A stretch of DNA of 64,000 nucleotides, taken from assembly GCF_019048845.1 (NCBI RefSeq), contig NZ_CP077425.1, forward strand, positions 496,001 to 560,000, given 5' to 3'. The notes under the pieces were generated by a model. That model saw only the letters and a list, made by a program, of their open reading frames with translations. It did not search any database and was not told where the DNA came from. The number at the start of each line of letters is the position of its first letter. Position 1 is the stretch's first letter. Source of the DNA: Vibrio mimicus (GTDB taxonomy: Bacteria > Pseudomonadota > Gammaproteobacteria > Enterobacterales > Vibrionaceae). The position numbers and the translations under genes are program-made. Of the stretch, positions 55,102 through 63,895 are shown piece by piece.

Positions 55102-56403
55102 ATGAATACCAAAAAACCGTTATCACTTACCGCCAAGGTGATCCTTGGTATGGTAGCCGGTATTTTGACTGGATTTGCGATTCGCGCCCTGTTTGCAGGA
55201 AATGGATTTGTCGACGCATACATCGTTAATGGACTGTTTGACGTTGGCGGCAAGATTTTTATCGCCAGCTTGAAAATGTTGGTCGTACCACTGGTGTTTG
55301 TTTCACTGGTATGTGGTACGAGCTCACTCAAAGATCTCTCTACGCTAGGCAGAATGGGCAGTAAAACCTTAGGTTTTTATCTCGCCACCACCGCGATTGC
55401 CATTACTCTTGCTCTTACTATGGGTAGCCTGTTTAAACCAGGTGCAGGCGCTGATTTAACTGCGGCCAGCAATTTTGCCTCCGCTGAAGCGCCTTCACTG
55501 GGCAAAGTCATTGTGGATATGTTCCCAACCAACCCAATCAGTGCGATGGCGCAAGGCAATACCTTGCAGATCATTATCTTCGCCGTTCTGTTTGGTGTGG
55601 CCATCAGTGCCGCCGGCAAACCGGGAGAGCGTATTGCTCAGGTATTTAGCGATCTTAACGAAGTGATCATGAAACTGGTCGCGATGCTGATGCACCTTGC
55701 TCCTTACGGCGTGTTTTTCTTGATGGCAAAACTGTTCACAGGGCTTGGCCTTAGCGCAATTTTGAATTTGGCAGAATACTTTGTTGTGCTGGCGGGTACT
55801 TTATTACTGCATGCCTTCGTCACTTACGGTTTGATGCTGAAAACCTTCGCCGGTTTAAACCCAATGGTATTTTTCCGCAAAATGGAAGATGCCATTATGT
55901 TTGCGTTTTCGACCGCGTCATCCAACGCCACCATTCCTGTGACTATGGAAACGGTGAAAAACCGCTTGGGTGTGGATAACAAAGTGGCGTCATTCACGGT
56001 ACCGCTCGGTGCAACCGTGAACATGGATGGCACTGCCATCATGCAAGGTGTCGCGACCGCATTTATTGCGCAGGCCTTTAACATCGACCTCACCATGACC
56101 GATTACCTGATGGTGATCCTGACCGCGACACTGGCTTCTGTCGGTACTGCGGGGGTTCCTGGCGTTGGCTTAGTTATGCTCGCCATGGTACTTAACCAAG
56201 TGGGTCTGCCACTGGAAGGGATTGCGCTGATCATGGGTGTCGACCGCCTACTGGATATGATCCGTACTGCGGTGAATATCACCGGCGATGCGTGCGTCTC
56301 TTGTATTGTCGCAAAATCTGAAAACGCGTTTGATGAAGCCCGCTTTGCCGATCCTAAGGCTGGCGAAAAAGAGGAAGCGGTACGCTTATCGCAAACTCAG
56401 TAA
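55102..56403 (+). CDS. Sodium:dicarboxylate/amino-acid symporter (DAACS family)
   Basis: A 433-residue GltP/DctA-type carrier. The hairpin motif SSNATIPVTMETVKNRLG corresponds to the family SSSxTLP motif, NMDGTAIMQG is the Na+ and substrate region, and GTAGVPGVGLVML the second hairpin. The C-terminal segment MIRTAVNITGDACVSCIVAK contains the conserved Asp/Asn. The substrate is likely an acidic amino acid or dicarboxylate. The ATG at 55102 has AAGGAG eight bases upstream. A strong terminator follows. Confidence 0.94.
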   Translation: MNTKKPLSLTAKVILGMVAGILTGFAIRALFAGNGFVDAYIVNGLFDVGGKIFIASLKMLVVPLVFVSLVCGTSSLKDLSTLGRMGSKTLGFYLATTAIAITLALTMGSLFKPGAGADLTAASNFASAEAPSLGKVIVDMFPTNPISAMAQGNTLQIIIFAVLFGVAISAAGKPGERIAQVFSDLNEVIMKLVAMLMHLAPYGVFFLMAKLFTGLGLSAILNLAEYFVVLAGTLLLHAFVTYGLMLKTFAGLNPMVFFRKMEDAIMFAFSTASSNATIPVTMETVKNRLGVDNKVASFTVPLGATVNMDGTAIMQGVATAFIAQAFNIDLTMTDYLMVILTATLASVGTAGVPGVGLVMLAMVLNQVGLPLEGIALIMGVDRLLDMIRTAVNITGDACVSCIVAKSENAFDEARFADPKAGEKEEAVRLSQTQ

Positions 56404-56434
56404 GCTCAATAACCTCGTTGAACGTTACGCAGAA

Positions 56435-56463
56435 AAAAGGCCTCGCACAGTGCGAGGCCTTTT
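56435..56463. terminator. Bidirectional terminator between the symporter and yjiG
   Basis: AAAAGGCCTCGCAC and GTGCGAGGCCTTTT pair across a single base; both sides have A/T runs, so it can serve both converging genes. Confidence 0.9.
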
Positions 56464-56488
56464 CTATTTTATCGAGAAGATTGACCGA

Positions 56489-56956
56489 TTATAAAAACAG
56501 GTTCATCACCCACATCGCGCCGAAGGCGTTCAATACTGAAATACCAATCATCACTGGGATGTAGCGGCCTTCGGTACCAATTGGACCAAGAATACGGCCA
56601 ATATATTGCACTTGTGAGCCCATCAAATAGATAGCGGGCGCCAGAATGGCAATATGCGTTCCGTTTAAAATACCTTGGTCAAACAGTGTGATCACCACAC
56701 CCACAGCACCACCCATCGACATCCACGCACCAATCAGCACCGCAGCAGCTTCACCCGGCAATCCAAAAACCGCCATCACAGGGGAGAATACGGTGCCCAT
56801 CAGTTCCAACGCACCCGTAATTTGCAGCGCTTTGATGATCACAAACGCCATCAAAACATTAGGCACTGTTGAAGTCGTGGCAATCACCCAGCCTTTCTTT
56901 GCACCTTCAACGAAGATATCGGTCACCATTGGCTTTTTCGCTTTCACTTCACTCAT
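56489..56956 (-). CDS. YjiG-family membrane protein (nucleoside-recognition domain)
   Basis: A 155-residue inner-membrane protein with about four hydrophobic segments and the YjiG/SpmB motif VPNVLMAFVIIKALQITGAL and GGAVGVVITLFDQG. It is the second gene of a pair with YjiH; their ATG/TGA overlap of four bases shows translational coupling. The pair resembles SpmA-SpmB, whose transport role is unclear. Confidence 0.88.
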   Translation of the reverse strand: MSEVKAKKPMVTDIFVEGAKKGWVIATTSTVPNVLMAFVIIKALQITGALELMGTVFSPVMAVFGLPGEAAAVLIGAWMSMGGAVGVVITLFDQGILNGTHIAILAPAIYLMGSQVQYIGRILGPIGTEGRYIPVMIGISVLNAFGAMWVMNLFL

Positions 56957-57681
56957 TTTGCCGCTTCCTCTTGTTGTGCTGCAGGGGTAGATGATTCTTT
57001 ACCTTCGGTCAGGTTTAGGTAGATGCGGAAAAGGTTGGCACCCACAATTTTGAAGATAAACATCACTGCAACAGCAAGACCAATAGAAGAAGTGACTGCC
57101 GCCGAGCCATCGGCCAATGTCAGAGTAAACAGCACCGCGCCAGATGAGAAAAAGTTAACAATGGTCGCACCTGCAGAGAATTGGAACATGGTGAAAACAT
57201 CCGCTTCACGCTTGGTCATGTGCCCTTCATCTTTGAGCTGACGAGTCATTGCTGCCCCTGCATCGGTACTTTGTAAAGAGGCAATCAATGCTAAACCTGT
57301 ATTACCCGGAATACCCATGATTGGACGCAGTAGCGGAGTTAACAGCTTACGGGCTGCATCAAGTGCACCGTAATGCTCCAGTACATTGATCATGCCTAGA
57401 GCAAACATGACGGTTGGGATCAGAGTCAGTGCAAATAAGAAACCATCACGCGCACCGCTGCCACCGTGACCACGCAAAGAAGTGGTGGCCACTTGCAGAC
57501 CTTCCGCCGTTTCGCTCACATTGTAAGCGACCTTACCAAAAGCACCGTTTAGGGTGGTGAAATCAAATACGCCATACCATTGGTTGGACTGCAGTAAACC
57601 AGAGAAAAAGACCACGGCGAACGCTAACGCAACGTAGCACCCCCATGTCACTTTTCGCTCCAGCGTTGTCGGTTGACTCAT
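56953..57681 (-). CDS. YjiH-family membrane protein (nucleoside-recognition domain)
   Basis: A 242-residue inner-membrane protein. About six hydrophobic segments; the Gate-like domain includes IPTVMFALGMINVLEHYGALDAA, GIPGNTGLALIASLQSTDAG (a Gate motif) and FFSSGAVLFTLTLADGSAAV. It pairs with YjiG. The substrate is unknown. The C-terminal tail is Glu/Gln-rich. A longer AT-rich gap upstream separates it from nhaD. Confidence 0.88.
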   Translation of the reverse strand: MSQPTTLERKVTWGCYVALAFAVVFFSGLLQSNQWYGVFDFTTLNGAFGKVAYNVSETAEGLQVATTSLRGHGGSGARDGFLFALTLIPTVMFALGMINVLEHYGALDAARKLLTPLLRPIMGIPGNTGLALIASLQSTDAGAAMTRQLKDEGHMTKREADVFTMFQFSAGATIVNFFSSGAVLFTLTLADGSAAVTSSIGLAVAVMFIFKIVGANLFRIYLNLTEGKESSTPAAQQEEAAK

Positions 57682-58073
57682 AATTACCTCTATAAAATTG
57701 GAAACAGGTTGGCGCGATGGTGCACTTATTTCGTGCTAGAGGAGATGATCAAAGTCAATACGAAGATGAAACTAATCTCACAATGAAAAATAAAATATTA
57801 TTTTGTGAAATAGCGCATAGAAAGCATAGATAATTAATTCGTAGCACAAAGAAATTCATCAAAAATGCTTCACCGCACCTATCAAACACAACAAGTTTGT
57901 AGCGTGAGTTCGGAGACCACCCTGAAAATATGATTAATAAACAACCATTTCTAAGCTAGGTCACAACTTCAAATTCCGCATAGGGCTACTCTTTCACAGA
58001 ACTTTCCCCCATCACCACCCTGAAAACTTGAAGCATGACTTCAAGAAAAGTGGATATCAAAAGGAGCTTTGTT
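57682..58073. promoter_or_regulatory. Divergent region between yjiH and nhaD
   Basis: About 390 bases without a gene. The yjiH side is AT-rich. The nhaD side contains CCCCCA and an inverted repeat CTTGAAG-N5-CTTCAAG (58027-58045) 29 bases before the nhaD ATG. A related repeat appears before the DASS gene at 61919-61935. Confidence 0.5.
58027..58045 (+). promoter_or_regulatory. Inverted repeat CTTGAAG-N5-CTTCAAG upstream of nhaD
   Basis: Perfect seven-base arms with a five-base spacer. The same half-site appears upstream of the DASS gene, and both flank the two-component regulator, so it is a candidate binding site for that response regulator. Confidence 0.5.
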
Positions 58074-59507
58074 ATGACGGGTCGGATAGCGCTACTTTCT
58101 CTTACTCTTTTTTCGCCACTCGGTGTCGCTTCAACCACCACTGAGCAAGCTTTAGATTTAACCCGTTCCAATATTGGCTATGCCGCACTGATCATTTTCG
58201 CTATTGCCTATACCTTGGTGATGCTTGAAGAATATATTCAACTTCGTAAATCCAAACCCGTATTGCTCGCAGCAGGGCTGATTTGGGCGTTAATTGGTTA
58301 TGTATATCAGCAAACAGGCTCGACAGAAGTCGCGCGGCAGGCCTTAGAGTATAACTTGCTCGAATATGCGGAATTGCTGCTGTTTTTATTGGTCGCGATG
58401 ACTTACATCAGCGCGATGGAAGAGCGGCGGTTATTTGATGCACTCAAAGCTTGGATGATCAATAAGGGCTTCAATTTCCACACTCTGTTTTGGATCACAG
58501 GCTGGCTCGCCTTCTTTATCTCACCAATTGCCGACAACCTAACCACGGCTTTATTAATGTGTGCGGTGGTATTAAAAGTCGGTGGCGATAACCAACGTTT
58601 TGTCAGTTTAGCTTGTATCAATATTGTCATTGCTGCCAATGCAGGCGGTGCATACAGCCCATTTGGAGATATTACGACCTTAATGGTTTGGCAAGCAGGG
58701 CATGTTAGCTTCCTTGAATTTATGGATTTGTTTATCCCTTCTTTGGCGAACTATCTGGTTCCTGCGTTTGTCATGTCACTGTTTGTTCCCAACCAAACCC
58801 CTAGCAGCTTACAAGAAGAGGTCGAGCTCAAACGCGGTGCGAAACGCATAGTATTGCTGTTTGTTTTTACCATTATTTCAGCGGTCAGTTTCCACGCCCT
58901 TTTCCACTTCCCTCCAGTGATGGGCATGATGATGGGGCTCGCCTATTTACAATTATTTGGCTTCTATCTCACCAAAACACTAGCGCGTTCATTAGCGAAG
59001 AAAACCGCGATTGCAATGGCCAAAAAAGATGAAGCCGCACTGAAGCGAATTGGTTCTGTGGTGCCATTTGATGTATTTAAAAGTATTTCTCACGCGGAAT
59101 GGGACACTCTGCTCTTTTTTTACGGTGTAGTGATGTGTGTGGGAGGGTTAAGTTTGCTTGGTTATTTGGGATTGGTATCGGAGGTGATCTACACCGAGTG
59201 GAACCCTATCTGGGCTAACGTGTTAGTGGGATTGCTTTCCTCGGTAGTGGATAACATTCCCGTGATGTTCGCCGTGCTATCCATGCAGCCGGATATGTCG
59301 GTCGGTAACTGGTTGCTGGTCACACTCACCGCTGGGGTCGGCGGCAGCTTACTGTCGATTGGCTCGGCTGCGGGGGTGGCGTTAATGGGGGCGGCACACG
59401 GCAAATACACCTTCTTAAGCCATTTAAAATGGACGCCCGTGATCTTGCTTGGCTATGTGGTCAGCATTGTGTTACACCTGCTAATCAACAACGCACTATT
59501 CACTTAA
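58074..59507 (+). CDS. nhaD: Na+/H+ antiporter NhaD
   Basis: A 477-residue antiporter, the length known for V. cholerae NhaD, which exchanges Na+ or Li+ for H+ at alkaline pH. A signal-like leader (IALLSLTLFSPLGVAS) precedes about 12 hydrophobic segments with the NhaD motif ISPIADNLTTALLMCAV and GGAYSPFGDITTLMVW. The ATG at 58074 has AAGGAG upstream; the frame extending to 58035 overlaps the inverted repeat. Its TAA overlaps the stop of the convergent response regulator within TTAA. Confidence 0.94.
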   Translation: MTGRIALLSLTLFSPLGVASTTTEQALDLTRSNIGYAALIIFAIAYTLVMLEEYIQLRKSKPVLLAAGLIWALIGYVYQQTGSTEVARQALEYNLLEYAELLLFLLVAMTYISAMEERRLFDALKAWMINKGFNFHTLFWITGWLAFFISPIADNLTTALLMCAVVLKVGGDNQRFVSLACINIVIAANAGGAYSPFGDITTLMVWQAGHVSFLEFMDLFIPSLANYLVPAFVMSLFVPNQTPSSLQEEVELKRGAKRIVLLFVFTIISAVSFHALFHFPPVMGMMMGLAYLQLFGFYLTKTLARSLAKKTAIAMAKKDEAALKRIGSVVPFDVFKSISHAEWDTLLFFYGVVMCVGGLSLLGYLGLVSEVIYTEWNPIWANVLVGLLSSVVDNIPVMFAVLSMQPDMSVGNWLLVTLTAGVGGSLLSIGSAAGVALMGAAHGKYTFLSHLKWTPVILLGYVVSIVLHLLINNALFT

Positions 59508-60181
59508 CGAGCCATTTCATCCAAACGGGGACGTCGATAGACGCGAGTCGGCCTCCCCACTTTGCCATGCTCAAGATAAGCAACAATCTCTCCCGCTTCG
59601 ACAGCACTGTCTAAATAACGCCGCGCGGTACTTTTGCTGATCCCAAGCCGTAACGCGATAGAATCTGCGGTATGCTCCACATTAGCATGGGCAAAATGAT
59701 CCAACATTTGTTCAAGGGTAAAGTCATCAATCGCTGTGTTGGTTTTACCTCGCTGTGGATGAAACAATTCATCCAGATCTTGCTGACGTACGGCCTTAGG
59801 CGAGGATTCCGGATGCCGTAACCGGTAAAAGCGTTGCAGGCTCTCACTCAAACGGCGGTAATCTACAGGTTTGACCAAATAATCAAAGGCACCAAAGCGG
59901 TATGCCTGCTGTGCTGTTTCCAGATCACAAGCGGCCGTGACCAAAATGCATTCTGGTCTGGGCTGACTGTCAATCAAAGCTCTCACTAAATCGATACCTA
60001 GCCCATCCGGCAGATAGTTATCGACGATAACCAGATCGGGTTTTGCCCATTCCACCATGTTCTGGGCATCTGCCAAAGTCGGTACGATCGCGAGCACTTT
60101 AAATCGCCCGTCTTGCTGCACAAATTGCGCATGCAATCCGCCAATCTGCGGATCATCTTCCACGATAATCACACTGAGCAT
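59504..60181 (-). CDS. DcuR/CitB-type response regulator
   Basis: A 225-residue response regulator. The receiver (1-120) has acidic pocket EDD, the phospho-Asp in DLVIVDNYLPDGLG and the conserved Lys in FDYLVKPVDY. The C-terminal domain has the CitB-family helix-turn-helix (DSIALRLGISKSTARRYLDSAVEAG). The ATG at 60181 with AAGGAG five bases upstream is preferred over the GTG at 60187, which overlaps the kinase stop. It should control neighbouring transporter genes. Confidence 0.92.
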   Translation of the reverse strand: MLSVIIVEDDPQIGGLHAQFVQQDGRFKVLAIVPTLADAQNMVEWAKPDLVIVDNYLPDGLGIDLVRALIDSQPRPECILVTAACDLETAQQAYRFGAFDYLVKPVDYRRLSESLQRFYRLRHPESSPKAVRQQDLDELFHPQRGKTNTAIDDFTLEQMLDHFAHANVEHTADSIALRLGISKSTARRYLDSAVEAGEIVAYLEHGKVGRPTRVYRRPRLDEMAR

Positions 60182-60183
60182 TA

Positions 60184-61746
60184 TCACTCCTTAGGAAAGT
60201 AGAGACTGAACGTGGTTTCTTGTTCGTCACTATCCAACTCCAAATGTCCCCGAGCACGGCTCACTAAAGATTGCACCAAATACAACCCAAGCCCATGCTC
60301 GCCTTCCCCTTTTTTACTGGTTACACCGGGGCGACAAATCTCAGTTAACGATTGAGTGATCACTGGGCCATTATTGCTCACTCGCAAGCAGAGCTCGTGT
60401 TCATTTTGATGTAGTGATACTCGTACCCACGGTGTTGGCATGCCTCGTACCGCATCTAAGCTGTTATCGATCAAATTGCCGATCACGGTACAAAATGCCT
60501 CCTCACTCAGGCTCAACGTAGCGATATTTTCTATCGCTTGGTAATCCATTGGAATATGCCATTCCTGCGCTTTACTCCATTTCCCCATCAAAATGGCCGT
60601 AAGCTGTGGCCAAGCATGCAGATGGTGCAAGGCATCCAACTGAACTTGGTTCAAGTTGCTTTGCTGCAATACATAACGCAAGGCTTGGTCATACTGTTGT
60701 AATTGCAGTAATCCCGCTAAGGTGGAGAGTTTATTACGATACTCATGGCGTGCAATTCTAACGCTTTCCACGTATTGATCGACTTGCTGTAATCTGTCTG
60801 CCAGCGCTTGTAACTCGCTGTGCGCACGCAAACTGTACACCGCACCCGCAGAGCCCTGTTTTCCGAGCAAAGGCACACGACTCACCACCAAAGATCGCCC
60901 ATTCAAACACGCTAGCCGATCAATGAACTTCTCACTCTGAGCCTGAATCGTAATGTCTTGTAACCACTCGGCAATCAAACTCTGCTGTTTCGGCTCTGCA
61001 CAGATCAACTGCTTGGCGGAATCGTTGATAAGGTAAATCTCACCTTGCTGATTGAGCGCGACCAACCCCTCGTGAGTGGCTTGAATGACGCCTTCATAAG
61101 TCATCAGAGATTGGGCTAATTGCCAAGGTTCTCGATCTTGCATTTGCCGACGGACTAACCTTGCAAAAGCGGTAGAAATCAGTGTTGCAAGCAGCAAAGT
61201 AATGCCAGCCACCAGCAGTAACGGCTGCAGTTTTTCATTTTGCCAAACCGCTACTGTATCTAACAGATAACCAACTTTGATCATTCCAATCACATCACCA
61301 TTGGCGGCACGAATCGGCGAGATATAACGCAATGAAGGCCCCATCGAACCGACACTGTAGGAAAGATACGATTTTCCCTCCTCCAAGGCTGGGCGAATAT
61401 CATCCCCCATCACAGGTAAGCCAATGCGTGAAGCAATCGGGTGAGCAAGTCGAATCCCAACTCTGTCGCTCACAGTAATAAAATCAGCATCGGTCGCACT
61501 TTGTAAGGAAGCGACCAATTGACTGACTTGTTTTGCATCCCCCACGCCTACCGCTTGGATTAAATCCGGAAATTTAGCCAATTGAACCGCTTGTACTTGA
61601 GCTCTCAGCGCAATTTGGTTGGTCATTAACCGCTGAATTTTATCGGCGCTGAATCCCCACCACATGGCGGCCCCTGCAACAAAGGCTGTGCAGAGTAATA
61701 CGGTGAGCTGTTGGGTAAACGTTCGGGGAATCATTCGACTTGGCAT
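60184..61746 (-). CDS. DcuS/CitA-family sensor histidine kinase
   Basis: A 520-residue membrane sensor. Two transmembrane helices (about 10-28 and 190-210) flank a periplasmic sCache-type domain (RLAHPIASRIGLPVMGDD near residue 110 is the family ligand loop). A PAS domain (about 220-320) precedes the SpoB-type dimerisation segment with the phospho-acceptor His in RHEYRNKLSTLAG, then the ATPase with NLIDNSLDA and GLGLYLVQSL. The ligand is likely a di- or tricarboxylate, because the next gene is a DASS carrier. ATG at 61746. Confidence 0.93.
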   Translation of the reverse strand: MPSRMIPRTFTQQLTVLLCTAFVAGAAMWWGFSADKIQRLMTNQIALRAQVQAVQLAKFPDLIQAVGVGDAKQVSQLVASLQSATDADFITVSDRVGIRLAHPIASRIGLPVMGDDIRPALEEGKSYLSYSVGSMGPSLRYISPIRAANGDVIGMIKVGYLLDTVAVWQNEKLQPLLLVAGITLLLATLISTAFARLVRRQMQDREPWQLAQSLMTYEGVIQATHEGLVALNQQGEIYLINDSAKQLICAEPKQQSLIAEWLQDITIQAQSEKFIDRLACLNGRSLVVSRVPLLGKQGSAGAVYSLRAHSELQALADRLQQVDQYVESVRIARHEYRNKLSTLAGLLQLQQYDQALRYVLQQSNLNQVQLDALHHLHAWPQLTAILMGKWSKAQEWHIPMDYQAIENIATLSLSEEAFCTVIGNLIDNSLDAVRGMPTPWVRVSLHQNEHELCLRVSNNGPVITQSLTEICRPGVTSKKGEGEHGLGLYLVQSLVSRARGHLELDSDEQETTFSLYFPKE

Positions 61747-61918
61747 TTTTGTAGTCCTCAGCACAATTAGCCAAAGCATACGGTAAGGCGCCGTAATACT
61801 GAGGTGCGAAAGCGCAGAAACATGATCGAGATCGTATGGGTGAATTTTATGAATTTAATGTTTTTAACCGCTTTAATCTCACCGAGATTGCAGCACGGCT
61901 TTGCACTCTCCCCCAATG

Positions 61919-61935
61919 CTTGAAGCGAACTTCAG
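61919..61935 (+). promoter_or_regulatory. CTTGAAG/CTTCAG repeat upstream of the DASS gene
   Basis: CTTGAAG-N4-CTTCAG is an imperfect copy of the repeat found before nhaD, here 80 bases before the ATG. A nearby CCCCCA precedes both copies. Confidence 0.4.
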
Positions 61936-62014
61936 CCGCGATGACAAAACTTGATTTGACTCAGCATTTCTTACACCGCCATGGCTAAGTTAGTAAAAAA
62001 CATTGGAGGTGTAT

Positions 62015-63421
62015 ATGTTCTCATCAAGCAACCTAAAGCTACTCACTTTGATCTTATTTGGTGGAGTGCTGTGGTTCATGCCTGTTCCGGAAGGGCTTGA
62101 ACCCAAAGCATGGCAAATGATGATCGTGTTTATTACCACGGTTCTCAGTTTAATTCTCGCTCCGTTACCCCTTGGAGCAATGGCATTAATGGGGCTGTGT
62201 GCCACTGTGCTGTTGGGCATTTTGCCCATCAAAGCCGCATTGGCCGGTTTCTCAGACCCAACCATTTGGATGATCGCCGCAGCATTCTTTATTTCGCGGG
62301 GCTTTATCAGCACCGGTTTTGGTCGCCGTGTCGGTTATTGGTTTATTTCCAAACTCGGTCATAACTCGTTAGGATTAGCTTACGGTTTAGTCTTAACGGA
62401 CCTGCTATTCGCACCGGCTACGCCGAGCACCACAGCACGTTGTGGCGGCATCATTGCACCACTCTTTCGCTCTGTAGCGGCAGCTTATGATTCCGATCCG
62501 GAGAAAGGTACACAAAACCGTATCGGGGCTTTCTTGGTACAGTGTATTTTCCAGTGTAACGCGATCACTTGCGCTATGTTCCTTACCTCAATGGCGGGGA
62601 ACCCTCTAGCCGCAAAATTTGCTGCCGAACAAGGTGTGACCATCACTTGGGGTGGTTGGGCCCTCGCTGCAATTGTCCCTGGATTGGTATGCTTGTTTGT
62701 GATCCCACTAGCCATGTACACCTTCTTCCCTCCAGAGCTCAAAAAGACACCAGAAATGCGCGCCATTGCGAGCAAAAATCTGGCGGAGATGGGCAAAATG
62801 AGCCGCGATGAATGGATGGTATGCATCACTTTCCTTGGCATGGTGACTCTTTGGGTTTTAGGCCCAACACTAGGCATTCATGCCACCGTCACCGCGCTAA
62901 TGGGTATGCTGTTTTTACTATTAACCAAAGCCATTTCTTGGGATGCCGTATTAGGTGAGAAAGAAGCATGGCACACCATCACTTGGTTTGCGGTATTGGT
63001 GATGATGGCAAGTGAACTGAATAAACTCGGTTTCATCAAATGGTTTGGCGATATGATCGGCGCGTCACTGGCTGGCTACGGCTGGATTGCCACCTTAGGC
63101 ATCTTGCTACTGGTCTATTTCTACAGCCACTATCTTATGGCAAGCGCTATGGCACATATCAGTGCAATGTACTCAGCCTTCCTCGCTATAGCCATTGCGG
63201 CAGGAGCACCCGCCATGTTAGCGGCGATTGTGCTTGGTATCTTCAGTAACTTATATATGTCGACCACTCATTATTCTTCAGGCCCGGCTCCGATTTTGTT
63301 TGGCGCCGGTTTCCACAGCCTAAAACAGTGGTGGAAGATAGGGTTTGTGTTCACCCTGATTGTCATTCCGATTTTCTTCTTGATCGGCGGCATGTGGTGG
63401 AAGCTGATCGGTTTGTGGTAA
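62015..63421 (+). CDS. DASS-family anion:sodium/anion antiporter (CitT-like)
   Basis: A 468-residue inner-membrane carrier of the divalent anion:Na+ symporter superfamily. Motifs include GFSDPTIWMIAAAFFISRGF, APATPSTTARCGGIIAPLF (the substrate/Na+ SNT-like hairpin) and YFYSHYLMASAMAHISAMYSAFLA. The CitT/YbhI/TtdT branch exchanges citrate, tartrate or other dicarboxylates. The ATG at 62015 has GGAGG upstream. It is divergent from the sensor kinase, the arrangement of a controlled transporter. Confidence 0.93.
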   Translation: MFSSSNLKLLTLILFGGVLWFMPVPEGLEPKAWQMMIVFITTVLSLILAPLPLGAMALMGLCATVLLGILPIKAALAGFSDPTIWMIAAAFFISRGFISTGFGRRVGYWFISKLGHNSLGLAYGLVLTDLLFAPATPSTTARCGGIIAPLFRSVAAAYDSDPEKGTQNRIGAFLVQCIFQCNAITCAMFLTSMAGNPLAAKFAAEQGVTITWGGWALAAIVPGLVCLFVIPLAMYTFFPPELKKTPEMRAIASKNLAEMGKMSRDEWMVCITFLGMVTLWVLGPTLGIHATVTALMGMLFLLLTKAISWDAVLGEKEAWHTITWFAVLVMMASELNKLGFIKWFGDMIGASLAGYGWIATLGILLLVYFYSHYLMASAMAHISAMYSAFLAIAIAAGAPAMLAAIVLGIFSNLYMSTTHYSSGPAPILFGAGFHSLKQWWKIGFVFTLIVIPIFFLIGGMWWKLIGLW

Positions 63422-63464
63422 CAGATTACAGATAGGTGAATGTAGGGATTTATCTATCAAGCCC

Positions 63465-63485
63465 AAGCCCGCATTTAGCGGGCTT
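63465..63485. terminator. Bidirectional terminator between the DASS gene and a lipoprotein gene
   Basis: AAGCCCGC and GCGGGCTT pair around a five-base loop; the plus side is followed by ATTTTGTT. The lipoprotein stop codon lies at its edge. Confidence 0.85.
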
Positions 63486-63885
63486 ATTTTGTTCCTGTCG
63501 CTTGCGAATTTTTCGGTTCCGCAACGAGATTGACCCAAATGTTGCTCAGATGATACTTAGCGCACGCGCTGCAAGTCAGCACTTCCCCACCCCCATGAAT
63601 AGTCATCACCAAGTCCTCTCGTTTTTCTTTTGAGCTGTTACGGATCTGAATCCGCACCGTACTCCCTTCTACACTAAAAGGACGCTCTGATTTTTGCTGG
63701 CCAGACTGGATATATACCACGCCCTGACGAAACTCCAAGGTATCCTTGTTGTATTGATTGTCATAGATACCGTTGAAGGCAAGAGTTTCACGGTTGGCAA
63801 AATTTTCTAAATCCTCTTGGAAGCACCCGTTTAACACCAACACACTCAAAACAAGAATAATTCGTTTCCATTTCACTCGATTCAT
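63484..63885 (-). CDS. Predicted lipoprotein of unknown function
   Basis: A 133-residue protein with a lipoprotein signal peptide (IILVLSVLVLNGC, Cys21). The mature domain appears to be a beta-rich fold (TLEFRQGVVYIQSG, RPFSVEGSTVRIQIRN) with a C-terminal CSAC pair, which could bind a metal or form a disulfide. I cannot name a family. It converges on the DASS gene and lies just downstream of the alkyltransferase gene on the same strand. Confidence 0.75.
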   Translation of the reverse strand: MNRVKWKRIILVLSVLVLNGCFQEDLENFANRETLAFNGIYDNQYNKDTLEFRQGVVYIQSGQQKSERPFSVEGSTVRIQIRNSSKEKREDLVMTIHGGGEVLTCSACAKYHLSNIWVNLVAEPKNSQATGTK

Positions 63886-63895
63886 GGTTTTTTCC

